A stretch of 64,000 nucleotides of DNA from Aphrocallistes beatrix. Taxonomy: Eukaryota > Porifera > Hexactinellida > Sceptrulophora > Aphrocallistidae. The translations under genes and the position numbers were made by a program. The stretch lies in the NCBI GenBank assembly GCA_963281255.1, contig OY725490.1:2418001-2482000 (forward strand), read 5' to 3'. Below, piece after piece: positions 47,759-58,302 of the stretch (position 1 is the stretch's first letter; each line of letters opens with the position of its first letter). Under the pieces are notes generated by a model. It was not told where the DNA came from and made no database searches. It saw only the letters and a program-made list of their open reading frames with translations.

Positions 47759-48206
47759 GTTGGAATACATTTTCGTTATTTTAAACGTCTCTCAGGTAAC
47801 CACAACACTGATACATGATACATTGATTTCTTCAATAACAGCACTTTACAGTGTGAATGCTGTCTCATGTAGGGAGTGATATTCTTCTTCGTGCACGTAG
47901 TCAGGAATGAGCAAGTGAGTTGAATGTGTTTCGAGCAACGATACAGAATTTATCAGTAAATATAGGGTACTAGAGGGATATTTATATGGTTACATGGAAA
48001 ATTGTCCCAAATCAGTGATTATCTCAATACCCTACTAAGTCTACCATGGTCCAAAAAATATTCTGTTCCCACTCTTTATCTATGTATACATTGTAGTCCA
48101 TGCTCTAAGACAATTTACAATTTTTTGTTAAATTGTGTAAATTTTGGATGCATATACTATAAGTTTATGGTAAATTTTATTATTTGTTTTAGGTCAGGAA
48201 ATCATT

Positions 48207-49331
48207 TGGTGTGTCAATCATATTTGGTGTGTCAATCAATATATGCTAATAAAGAACATTTCTACAAGTATCATGTTCTGCTATTCAACACTTTTACTTA
48301 AAATTATTCTTAAAACCAAAATGTGAAATGTATCATTGTTTGGGTTCTTTCCGTCTTTAAGTAGGAGAGTTTTGTTTCGAGTTTTTCTGTTTACATAATT
48401 AATACTATTGATAATCAAGCCCAGTTGTTTCGAAGAATTATCCTGCTGTTTGTAGTTCTCTGATTCTTGTTTTCCATAAATTAATATGAATGGAGATGGA
48501 CTAGCTTATCATGATTCAATCATAATAATATCGATGAAATCTTAAGTAAGGCAGGAATAGTTTGTGACTGTACCAGCGTAGTAATATTTTAACTGTCTAT
48601 GTTAAGGGCAATGACACCAGCATAGTATATGCATGCGTTCCTCCTTTGACAGTTTGAGTACATAGTACCTGTCTCTAATAAATATCCGATATTTCGCCAA
48701 TTAGAACCATCATAAATGAATTCAGTGGCGGATCCAGGGGGCTCGAGCCCCCCTTCGAGAACTAGCAAAGTTAATGCACTCGTGGAATAATTGTATTATA
48801 CATTATAATTACTATAATAGTTCAGTATAAAACTAATGTATAATAGTGAATAATTATTAATATTTTTCAGTTCTCCTCGCAACAAGAGCATAATTTAAAA
48901 TCTAGAATAGCCTAGACTACTGAAATATGAGTAAAGTAGGTGCAGACATCACTTCATATTTCATACCTCTAACGAAGAGCTCGAATTTGTATGAGGATAC
49001 AAGTGAGGTGCAATTAATTGAATGCATCTTATGGAATTAATAATTAGAATTTGCGTTGAAACTGACTTCTGAGCCAAGGGCGTAGGGGGGGTCAGGGGGG
49101 GCAGCCCCTTGCTGGACAAATTCTGAATATTTGTTTACTAAATTATAAAATAATTGATGAGAGAGTGTCATCGGAGTAATTTGTATTTCTAGAACGTCAA
49201 AATTAGATTAATCTGTCCAAATTGTTAGAGAAAATGTTGTTAACTTCCAGGGGCTTTGCCCCTGGACCCCACTGGGGGGGCTTACAGCGGCCCCCAGACC
49301 CCCAGCTAGTTGATAGACCTGTTGCGTGAAA
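48207..49331. other. Region between receptor array and orphan 7TM block; GC-rich repeat pieces
   Basis: 48725-48757 has a hAT-like terminus (CAGTGGCGGATCCAGGGGG) followed by GGGCTCGAGCCCCCC. 49078-49108 and 49248-49312 are other G/C-rich pieces with inverted similarity (GGGGCTTTGCCCC). No gene is seen. Confidence 0.5.
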
Positions 49332-49791
49332 TTCTGAGGCGCTTTTTCCATTGAGCATCGTGTTCGTATTGCTCTATAATATTTGGACAATTTTCTTCAT
49401 CAATAGGATCGCCACATCCATCAAGATGCATAAGACAATTTTAAGTGGTGTAAATCGGGTGCGAACTCTCCCAAAACGCATTCTCAATCTTTCTCGGAGA
49501 AACATCCAGAAAAACATGGCACTGGCCCCGAAGAACTGCAACTGGATAAAAAGAATAAAAATTGCGACACCTAAAAGTACAGTGGTGACGTAGACCTTGA
49601 TCGTGTAGGAGTAGAGCAGTGTTTCGATGTGTCCGTCCGACACGAGGGGAGGCTGATAGTAGGGAGTGCCGTAGACGTAGTTGAAGAGACAAGGACCATA
49701 GAACTGCGCCACTGTGACAAGGAAGAAATAGCTGACTATGAAATTGACTGTAATCAACAAGAAAGTTGCTAGGCCCATACAGCACATCACC
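49332..49791. pseudogene. Rearranged fragment of the orphan 7TM gene (head forward, tail inverted)
   Basis: 49332-49443 matches, in + orientation, the TM1 part of the gene at 53412 (SIVFVLLYNIWTIFFINRI). Immediately after it, 49447-49791 matches the last two membrane segments of the same gene on the minus strand (VMCCMGLATFLLITVNFIVS ... IKVYVTTVLLGVAIFILF ... LRERLRMRFGRVRTRFTP). Everything between TM1 and TM6 is missing. The inverted part keeps the frame through the point where the 53412 copy is frameshifted. Confidence 0.87.
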
Positions 49792-49805
49792 AGCTAACAG
49801 CGGCT

Positions 49806-51040
49806 TTCGACATATTACTTTGAGATATTGTATTGTAGTATTTCGTAGAGTCGACAAAGGTAATCACCGTTTAAACATATCTCCATAATTTAAAACTCAA
49901 GCAACCGAATATTATCTATCCAACAATGAAATAAAAATAAAATAAAATTTGGATACCGAATAAATACAGGGATTGAAGGTGACGTCATCGTTAATTAAAG
50001 TATAATGGGCAGAAACAGCCGTGCTCACCCAGGTTTCAAACCGTGTTGCACCCATGGTGCCATCAACCCCAGAATATGGAAGCACGCTCCCATTCCTAAG
50101 GTATTCATGTGAGGAATGCTATTACGTATACATTCCAACTTGAGCCATGATAGCGAGACGCGGTGTTGAATTTCGCGGGACATGGCGGGACGCAATAGAA
50201 AAGCACAATACATACAATAAAAAAGCGGCATATAATGTAAAATTTCATGAAAAAGCGGGACACTCGTGAAAATTAACTCAATAGAGGAGCGACACAAAGG
50301 GGACGGTTGGCATGTATGTTACGTGTACAGCTGTGATTCAAACAAAAACCTTTCAATCTCTATAATTGTTATGAAAAAAAAGAAATTTATAAAAGGGGTA
50401 ATGATGACGTCATAATTCAGTGATGAGCTAGCCATGTCCACAATTTATCCGCTGTTAATGGTGAACTCCACTGCATTCATTTCATTATAATGTGTAATTA
50501 TGAACCAGAAATCAACCAAACACTCCTCATTGCATAATTTTGTTTAAATATTTCCCTCTAATTCCACCTATTACAGTTATATTACAAATTAATTATGAAT
50601 CCAAACCGATTAATGAGCATGCTTAATTTCCGGGACGGGACGGCATCCCGTCCGGAAATTAGGTACTTAGATTTTCGGGATGATTCCGTCCAGTCCCGGA
50701 AATTAGGCATGACCCCCGATTAATTGATCTGGAAATGAAAAACCACCAAATCTAGCATATAAAGAGTATTAAAGGATTGAAATTCATTCAATTTAACCAC
50801 ATAAGAGTACTCGGTCGCTTTCACAGCAATTAATCCGATGTATGTTTACAACTAATCTGCACAAGCAGGGGACATTTTAAAAGTAACGTGTACTGAGTAT
50901 GAACTTCCTGCACAAGATGATTGTTTGGTTAGTCCAGACAGTGCAAAGCTAAGAATTCACAAAACCAACCCGATCAAGTCAACAAATTTTCAATGTTGCA
51001 AAATAACAAACATAAATATAATTTTAGAACATTTTAAGAC
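49806..51040. other. Duplicated non-coding segment, partner of 55687-56340
   Basis: 49806-50310 matches 55687-56185 nearly base for base (for example CAGCCGTGCTCACCCAGG, GCGGTGTTGAATTTCGCGGG), and 50870-51040 matches 56190-56360. Between these, this copy has extra DNA including a small hAT-like element (50615-50716). No gene. Confidence 0.75.
50615..50716. mobile_element. Tiny hAT-like MITE, 102 bp
   Basis: Ends contain CATGCTTAATTTCCGGGACG and, inverted, CATGCCTAATTTCCGGGACT. They are flanked by CGATTAAT (50607-50614, 50717-50724), an 8-bp duplication. Confidence 0.78.
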
Positions 51041-51044
51041 GTTG

Positions 51045-51788
51045 GACTTCGTGGTCGAGTGGTTGGCGCACTGTGTCGTTAATAAAGCGGCGCGAGTTCG
51101 AACCCCGATCAAGTCAACAAATTTTCAATGTTGCAGATACAAACATAAATACAATTTTAGAACATTTTTAAGACGTTGGACTTCGTGGTCGAGTGGTTAG
51201 TGCACTGTGTCGTTAATAAAGCGGCGCAGGTTCGAACCCCGAACAAGTCAACAAATCTTCAATGTTGCAGATACAAAACATAAATACAATTTTAGAACAT
51301 TTTTAAGACGTTGGACTTCGTGGTTGAGTGGTTAGTGCACTGTGTCGTTAATAAAGCGGCGCAGGTTCCAACCCCGATCAAGTCAACAAATCTTCAATGA
51401 TGCAGATACAAAACATAAATACAATTTTAGAACATTTTTAAGACGTTGGACTTCGTGGTCGAGTGGTTAGCGCACTGTGTCGTTAATAAAGCGGCGCGAG
51501 TTCGAACCCCGATCAAGTCAACAAATTTTCAATGTTGCAGATACAAACATAAATACAATTTTAGAACATTTTTAAGACGTTGGACTTCGTGGTCGAGTGG
51601 TTAGTGCACTGTGTCGTTAATAAAGCGGCGCAGGTTCGAACCCCGATCAAGTCAACAAATCTTCAATGTTGCAGATACAAAACATAAATACAATTTTAGA
51701 ACATTTTTAAGACGTTGGACTTCGTGGTCGAGTGGTTAGCGCACTGTGTCGTTAATAAAGCGGCGCAGGTTCGAACCCCGATCAAGTC
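51045..51788 (+). repeat. Tandem array of six tRNA-like units
   Basis: Units at 51045-51115, 51179-51249, 51314-51384, 51449-51519, 51583-51653 and 51718-51788, period about 134 bases. Each 71-base core has a good polymerase III A box (TGGTCGAGTGG) and B box (GGTTCGAACCC; GGTTCCAACCC in unit 3). Its ends GACTT/AAGTC can pair like an acceptor stem. GTT stands near the anticodon position, resembling tRNA-Asn, but position 33 is C and the D and anticodon stems pair poorly. More likely tRNA-derived or SINE-like units than working tRNAs. Two more copies are at 56366-56571. Confidence 0.75.
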
Positions 51789-52079
51789 AACAAATCTTCA
51801 ATGATGCAAAATAACAAACTAAATATAATTTTAGAACACATTTATGACGTTGTCGTGATAGTGATAGAAAAGAATTTTATAGAAAGAACAGCATGAGAAT
51901 GGAAATATTCGAACTGAAAAGCTAGGGAAAGGAGAACAGGAACACAGAAAGAATAATTTCTGACAGGAAAAGAATCATTAGAAGATAAATGTCAAGGGAA
52001 AGAGAGTAACAAGTTCGAGATGGTGATACAAAGGAAATAAGTTGAAAAAATCAGTAGACAAAGTATAAGCTGGATAAAA

Positions 52080-53045
52080 GAGAAGGAAAACTGGTTTATC
52101 AGGTTAAACTGGTCAAACCGGTTGTCTGGTTAGTTAAACTGGTCAAACCGGCTTATCTGGATAGTTAAACTGGTCAAACCGGTTTATCTGGATAGTTAAA
52201 CTGGTCAAACCGGTTAATCTGGATAGTTAAACTGGTCAAACCGGTTTATCTGGTTAGTTAAACTGGTCAAACCGGTTTACCTGGTTGGATAAACTGGTCA
52301 AACCGGTTTACCTGGATAATTAAACTGGTCAAACCGGTTTATCTGGTTAGTTAAACTGGTCAAACCGGTTTACCTGGTTAGTTAAACTGGTCAAACCGGT
52401 TTATCTGCTTAGTTAAACTGGTCAAACCGGTTTATCTGCTTAGTTAAACTGGTCAAACCGGTTTACCTGGTTAGTTAAACTGGTCAAACCGGTTTATATG
52501 GTTAGTTAAACTGGTCAAACCGGTTTGCCTGGATAGTTAAACTGGTCAAACCGGTTTACCTGGATAGTTAAACTGGTCAAACCGGTTCATCTGGTTAGTA
52601 AAACTGATCAAACCGGTTTACCTGGATAGTTAAACTGGTCAAACCGGTTTATCTGGTTAGCAAAACTGATCAAACCGGTTTACCTGGATAGTTAAACTGG
52701 TCAAACCGGATTATCTGGATAGTTAAACTGGTCAAACCGGTTTAACTGGATAGTTAAACTGGTCAAACCGGTTTATCTGGATAGTTAAACTGGTCAAACC
52801 GGTTTATCTGGTTAGTCAATCTGGTCAAACCGGTTTATCTGGTTAGTTAAACTGGTCAAACCGGTTTATCTGGTTAGTTAATCTGGTCTAACCGGTTTAC
52901 CTGGTTAGTTAAACTGGTCAAACCGGTTTATCTGGTTAGTCAATCTGGTCAAACCGGTTTATCTGGTTAGTTAAACTGGTCAAACCGGTTTACCTGGATA
53001 GTTAAACTGGTCAAACCGGTTTATCTGGTTAGTTAAACTGGTCAA
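52080..53045. repeat. 31-bp minisatellite, large array
   Basis: About thirty copies of a 31-base unit built on TTAAACTGGTCAAACCGGTT plus TATCTGGTTAG. Each unit contains the palindrome AAACCGGTTT. A shorter array of the same unit is at 56868-57205, again directly after the tRNA-like units, so the two blocks share ancestry. Confidence 0.93.
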
Positions 53046-53411
53046 TTTTTGCGACCCTTGATTTGTACTGCCGATTATTTGTAGAATTCGCTAGCTACCT
53101 GGTGTATAAATATTGGAACATAATTTCTAGGTTGTCTCCTTTGGGCACGAGACTCGTCGATCGTCTAGTATTACTAAGTTTCTTTAAAAATATTAATTAC
53201 CTCATAGGTTATCATAAATCGTACCACATCGACTCAGCATTATTGAAATCAATAGATATACAAACCGCTATAATACTAAAGGCCGTTTCTGTGGATTAGA
53301 AATCTTACTCATCCTGTCGTAAGCATAAACGTATACTACAAGTATATATATATAGAGAGAGAGGGAGAGTTGGATGTTAAGAAAGGCAGATATATTATAG
53401 AAATATTCAAC
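53046..53411. other. Upstream region of the orphan 7TM gene
   Basis: Non-coding. Resembles 55490-55620 in part (GATTTG.ACTG.C.ATTATTTGTAGAATTC). A TATATATATAGAGAGAGAGG stretch sits about 55 bases before the start codon. No clear promoter motif. Confidence 0.5.
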
Positions 53412-54520
53412 ATGGTGAATTACGATACATTAGCAATCTTCATAATAATTCAAAATGCTGTCGGCATTCCATTGGACAGCGTGTTCGTATTGCTCTCCAT
53501 TATCTGGACAATTTACTTCATCAACAAGATCAGGACTTGTATCAAGAAGCATAAAACAAATTTAAAAGAAGGAAATTCAGAATTTGTTAAGATGTATAGG
53601 TGTGAAGTGGTGAAATATGTGTTCTTGCTGCTTATAAACATCACAGAATGCGGTTACATACAAATATACGCATTAGGTGCGTTGGTACCAGCCGAGCATT
53701 TGTACCTATCGAGCAGACCTATGCTACCGAACTGCTCCATTGAGTTAGTACACTCACACATCTTTGACATCAACCTCATCCTCGAGAATCCTTTCAAAGC
53801 TTTCTTGATTGCGTTGGGTCAAGTTGTTTTACTCTTCTCCATCGCATTCTCCATATGTCTCATGCATTACTTGCATATTACTTTCCATTCCATCTCGTTG
53901 AATCCCTTCCAGTTTATTCGTCGTTTCCTCTCATTCACATCGCTCTTGTCTCTTCTTCTCGTAATCGCCGGAACTGTTCCTCACCTCATTCTATTCGAAA
54001 AGTTCGTGGAACCTCTAATAGAGTTGGCCTACTTCCTTATATGGTGTAGATACTCTCACAAGTTCTATCAGACGTTGAAGTGGCGTATTAGAGAGTTCAG
54101 TGCTCGTAGACCTTCCTTGGTAAAGAGAGCGATGAAAAATTGTCGACAGTTTAAAGTGGTGATGTGCTGTATGGGCCTAGGAACTTTCCTGTTCATTACA
54201 GTCAATTTCATAGTCAGCTATTTCTTCCTTGTCACAGTGGCGCTGTTCTATGGTCCTTGTCTCTTCAACTACGTCTACGGCACTCCCTACTATCAGCCTC
54301 CCCTCGTGTCGGACGGACACATCGAAACACTGCTTACTCCTACACGATCAAGGTCTACGTCACCACTGTACTTTTAGGTGTCGCAGTTTTTATTCTTTTT
54401 TTCCAGTTCTTCGGGGCCAGTGCCATGTTTTTCTGGACGTTTCTCCGAGAAAGATTGAGGATGCGTTTTGGGAGAGTTCGCACCCGATTTACACCACATT
54501 ACAGGCCACTCCTGAGTTAA
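53412..54520 (+). pseudogene. Orphan seven-transmembrane protein gene with a 1-base frameshift
   Basis: A single-exon frame from ATG 53412 (MVNYDTLAIFIIIQ), with hydrophobic spans near SVFVLLSIIWTIYFIN, YVFLLLINITECGYI, FLIALGQVVLLFSIAFSI, SFTSLLSLLLVIAGTVP, LIELAYFLIWC and MGLGTFLFITVNFIVSYFF. The frame then stops at 54377. The related fragment at 49447-49791 has one more base at about 54335 (CTGCTCTACTCC against CTGCTTACTCC). With that base the frame would continue into a seventh span (VYVTTVLLGVAVFILFF) and end at 54520. So this copy is either a recent pseudogene or carries a sequencing error. No match to a known GPCR class by motif: no DRY, NPxxY or adhesion signature. Probably a lineage-specific receptor family. 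Confidence 0.7.
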
Positions 54521-55686
54521 AAGGTTTACTAACATTAATGAACTATTTATGTCTGAGTGAGTGTGCTTTGTTTGTTTCTTTTTAGTTTATTTTCAGTTTT
54601 GTAGTTTTTTGTTAATACTACTTATCATTGATATTTGTATTCACCACACAAAATAATGATTAATAATGATTGTCTAGGGTTGGAATGCTACAATGACAAC
54701 TATCTAATAATGAAGGACGGATATTACAAGTATTATTAAGTTAGGGAATTCATATTCAACTTTGATTAACCAAGTAATCAAAAAATTAAGAGCGAGGTTT
54801 TAAAAACTACTATTCGCATGTAAATAAGCTACTAAGTGAAAAAGTATTCTTTTATCATCTTTAACGACATAAGAGGCTCGTTAATATGGGTTTTCTACCT
54901 GTCTCTTACAAATTTCACAAGCCAATAGAATAAATCTGATGTATTTTAATCAGAATACTTATATAGTGCTGAGCGGGCATTATACAGCCTTCGAGAGATA
55001 TGCACATAATCTCAAACCCCTAAAATTTCATACGCCTAAATCGATAAATTATATTATAATATAGGCAAAATCGGGGAATTTTCTAAATTTCCACGCTCCT
55101 AAACACTTTCCTGCTTAAAGTCATACGCCTAAAGGAGCGTCTCGCGCTCCTAGATAACGCCTTGGTGCTGAGTGATTATGTCGCAGACCCTAGCGATAAT
55201 AACGCAGTGTTTTCAATGGAGATTACTCCTACACAATTCAGACCAATTTAGCAGCGTTTTTGTCGCTAGAGTTTGCGACATTATCGCTCAGCGGCAAATA
55301 AGTATTCCGTGTATCATTAATAAGGTTTACTACAAACTGCACAAACAGAGGACATTTAAAAAGTAACGTGTACTGAGAATGAACTTTCTGCACCAGATGA
55401 TTGTTCGGTTAGTCCAGATTTTGCATAGCTAAGAATTCACAAAACTAATATTTTATATTTAGCTGCAGACTTCTAGTCATCATTGATGTGACCTTGATTT
55501 GCACTGTCAATTATTTGTAGAATTCCGTAGTCTCCTTTAGGAACGGGACTAGTTCCAGTATTATGTTAGTAGATTCATAAATAATACTAATTAACTCATA
55601 GGCTATCATGAATAGTACCACAGTGACTCAGAATTATGGAAATTAATTGAAATATAATATTTTCTATTATTCCCTAACCAAAGACC
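54521..55686. other. Non-coding DNA with two MITE-like repeats
   Basis: 54965-55165 is a copy of the GCCTAAAGGAGCGTCTCGCG family. 55165-55295 is an inverted repeat. 54700-54790 matches the flanks of the inverted triple-hairpin repeat at 57300-57812 and so shows the empty site of that insertion. No gene. Confidence 0.65.
55165..55295. mobile_element. Short inverted-repeat element
   Basis: The left arm GCTGAGTGATTATGTCGCAG...CTAGCGATAATAACGC is mirrored by the right arm, whose inverse reads GCTGAGCGATAATGTCGCAA...CTAGCGACAAAAACGC. Arms are about 40 bases around a central spacer of roughly 50 bases. Confidence 0.7.
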
Positions 55687-56340
55687 TTTCGAGATATTAC
55701 ATCGAGATATTGTATTGTAGTATTTTGTGGTCCACAAAGGTAACCTTTAAACATATCTCCATAATTTAAAACTCAAGCAACCGTATATTATCTATCCAAC
55801 AATGAAATATAAATAAAATAAAATTTGGATACCGAATAAATACAGGGAATGAAGATGACGTCATTGTCAATTAAAGTATAATGGGCAGAAACAGCCGTGC
55901 CCACCCAGGTTTCAAACCGTGTTGCACCCTTGGTGCCATCAACCCCAGAATACGGAAGCACACTCCCATTCCTAAGGTATTCATGTGAGGAATGCTATTA
56001 CGTATACATTCCAACTTGAGTCATGATAGCGAGACGCGGTGTTGAATTTCGCGGGACATGGCGGGGCGCAATAGAAAAGCACAATACATACAATAAAAAA
56101 GCGGCATATAATGTAAAAATTTCATGTAAAAGCGGGACACTCGTGAAAATTAACTCAATAGAGGAGCGACAAAAAGGGGATGGCAGCATTTTAAAAGTAA
56201 CGTGTACTGAGTATGAACTTCTTGCACAAGATGATTGTTTGGTTAGTCCAGACTTTGCAAAGCTAAGAATTCACAAAACCAACCCGATCAAGTCAACAAA
56301 TTTTCAACATCACAAAATACCAAACATACTAGTATATATA
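55687..56340. other. Second copy of the duplicated non-coding segment
   Basis: Matches 49806-50310 and then 50870-51040, without the roughly 560 bases that separate those blocks in the first copy. It leads into two tRNA-like units and the shorter minisatellite. Confidence 0.75.
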
Positions 56341-56365
56341 ATTTTCGAACATTTTTAAGACGTTG

Positions 56366-56571
56366 GATTTCGTGGTCGAGTAGCTAGCGAACTGCGTCAT
56401 TAATAAAGCGGCGCGAGTTCGAACCCCAATCAAGTCAACAAATTTTCAATGTTGCAGATACTAACCATAAATACAATTTTAGAACATTTTTAAGACGTTG
56501 GACTTCGTGGTCGAGTGGTTAGCGCACTGTGCCTTTAATAAAGCGGCGCAGGTTCGAACCCCGATCAAGTC
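56366..56571 (+). repeat. Two tRNA-like units (second block)
   Basis: Units 56366-56436 and 56501-56571 match the array at 51045. The first has a damaged A box (TGGTCGAGTAG); the second keeps both boxes. Confidence 0.75.
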
Positions 56572-56867
56572 AACAAATTTTCAATGCTGTAAATAACCAA
56601 CTAAATATAATTTTAGAACACATTTAAGTATGACGTTGTCGTGATAGTGATAGAAAAGAATGTTATAGAAAGAATAGCATGAGAGTGGAAATATTCGAGC
56701 CAAAAAGCTGTAGAAAGAACAGGAATACAGAAAGAATAATTTTTGACAGGAAAAGAATCATTGGAAAATAAATGTTAAGGGAAAGAGAGCAAAAAGTTCG
56801 AGATGGTGATATAAAGGAAAGATCACAAGTTGAAAAAATCAGTCGACAAAGTATAAGCTGGATAAAC

Positions 56868-57205
56868 TGGTTAGTTAACTGGTCAAACCGGTTTATCTGG
56901 CTAGTTAAACTGGTCAAACCGGTTTACCTGGTTAGGTAAACTGGTCAAACCGGTTTATCTGGTTAGTTAAACTTGTCAAACCGGTTTATCTGGTTAGTCA
57001 AACTGGTCAAACCGGTTTACCTGGTTAGGTAAACTGGTCAAACCGGTTTATCTGGTTAGTTAAACTGGTCAAACCGGTTTATCTGGTTAGGTATACTGGT
57101 CAAACCGGTTTATCTGGTTAGGTAAACTGGTCAAACCGGTTTATCTGGATAGTCAAACTGGTCAAACCGGTTTATTTGGTTAGTTAAACTGGTCAAACTG
57201 GTCAA
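56868..57205. repeat. 31-bp minisatellite, short array
   Basis: About eleven copies of the TTAAACTGGTCAAACCGGTT-based unit, with GGTAAACTGG variants that are frequent here but rare in the larger array. Confidence 0.92.
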
Positions 57206-57299
57206 AGCTACAATGAAGTATTCTAATAAAATGAAGGATGGATCATAGCATTCTATATAGAATACTATGGATGGATATCCTAAAACTCGATTATTGTTT

Positions 57300-57812
57300 A
57301 TTCATATATATATATCTGTAACGAATTGATTGAAGAAACTGCTCAGCACAGAAAACTGATTTTTGGCATGTGGGAGTCTTTTGGCTATGGCTCCAGTAAG
57401 TTCTGAGCTCAGACGAAAATGTCGTCTCATCATGGAATTATGACGTCATTGTCACATTTTTAAAAGTTAAGCAACACAGTTATTCGGGCATAACTCAGCC
57501 ATTATAGGAGATAGAAGGCTGAAATTTTAATTGAATCTGTATACTAACATATTTCACATATGGTACAACTCTCATCCAAATATGACACATCAATCTGTTA
57601 TGACGTCATCATTACGCATCAAAAATTTTTAAAATTGATAATTTTGGTGTTTTTTCGAGTGATATCGATTTTAAATCTAAGATAGACATATTTAGAGATG
57701 ATATCTCCCTTATAATTAACCAATGTCACCTTCAGGCGACCGAAGGGAGCCTCCGGCGAACACGAAGTGTCCGCCAGCCGCGCAGCGCAAGCAAGCGAAG
57801 CGCGCTTGTTAA
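57300..57812 (-). repeat. Inverted long copy of the triple-hairpin repeat
   Basis: Read on the minus strand it starts AACAAGCGCGCTTCGCTTGC, shows the three-hairpin head (GGCGGACAC/GTGTTCGCC, GGAGGC.../GCCTGA), and ends CAATCAATTCGTTACAGATA plus (TA)n. The empty site is visible at about 54720-54780. Confidence 0.8.
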
Positions 57813-58302
57813 TATTAAGTTGAGGGAATGGATATTCAACTTTGATTAACCAAGCAATCTAACAAATAAAGAGCATGATAAATAGAAGATACGGCTCGCC
57901 GCGCTAAAGGATCTATGTATGGGTAATCAATAAAAGCAATCGTCAATTCTACAGTTTTTATCAATTCTATAGGAAATGGGAGATGAAGTACGTAGAATTA
58001 AAACTTGGATATGGTTGAAAGCAACATATAAATGCTGGGTATTCTACAGTTAAGCAAAGAACGTTATAACACGCGTTGTATCAGCTGTTATATAATGGCT
58101 GTTATAACAGGTGTCGGAAATAACTGATATCGATTGAGAAAGTGTTTAGATCGTTTTCAGATATAAATTTTGAATTATAAAATAGAATATTAATCGATGT
58201 TCGAAAACTATTTAGAAACAAAGAATTTCATAGAAAATCTAAGAAATCTAAAAGATAAATATCCTACGTATCGAAATTTGGATTCTCGTTACCAAATAGA
58301 TC
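57813..58302. other. Short intergenic stretch before ESD
   Basis: AT-rich, nothing coding. 58070-58120 contains a doubled GCTGTTATA motif. It includes the 3' flank of the minus-strand esterase gene. Confidence 0.5.

Larger units (their letters stand above)
44429..48206 (+). pseudogene. Receptor copy D: 5'-truncated, transposon-riddled
   Basis: Starts in the exon before the GPS (44429-44463), then 44539-44659 (GPS), 44723-44820 (TM1), 44895-45358 (TM2, split by a 329-bp hAT MITE plus 8-bp duplication), 45850-46009, 46070-46142, 46638-46704, 46778-46857, 47418-47795 (TM6, split by a 225-bp hAT MITE plus 8-bp duplication), 47873-47914 (TM7) and a tail exon that loses homology about 12 bases in (48193). 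The insertions add 337 and 233 bases, neither a multiple of three. No lectin, stalk or first exon. Confidence 0.88.

Noticed and set aside
51045..51115. Functional tRNA-Asn gene
   Set aside because: GTT is near the anticodon position, but the base before it is C rather than the near-universal T, and the D and anticodon stems do not pair properly.
50925..51200. 91-codon open frame
   Set aside because: It runs across two tRNA-like repeat units and has no protein-like composition.
51045..51788. Regular repeat-spacer pattern resembling a CRISPR array
   Set aside because: The spacers are as conserved as the repeats, the units contain polymerase III boxes, and the context is an intron-rich animal genome.
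52080..53045. 31-bp repeats with palindromic core, CRISPR-like in unit length
   Set aside because: No unique spacers; head-to-tail minisatellite.
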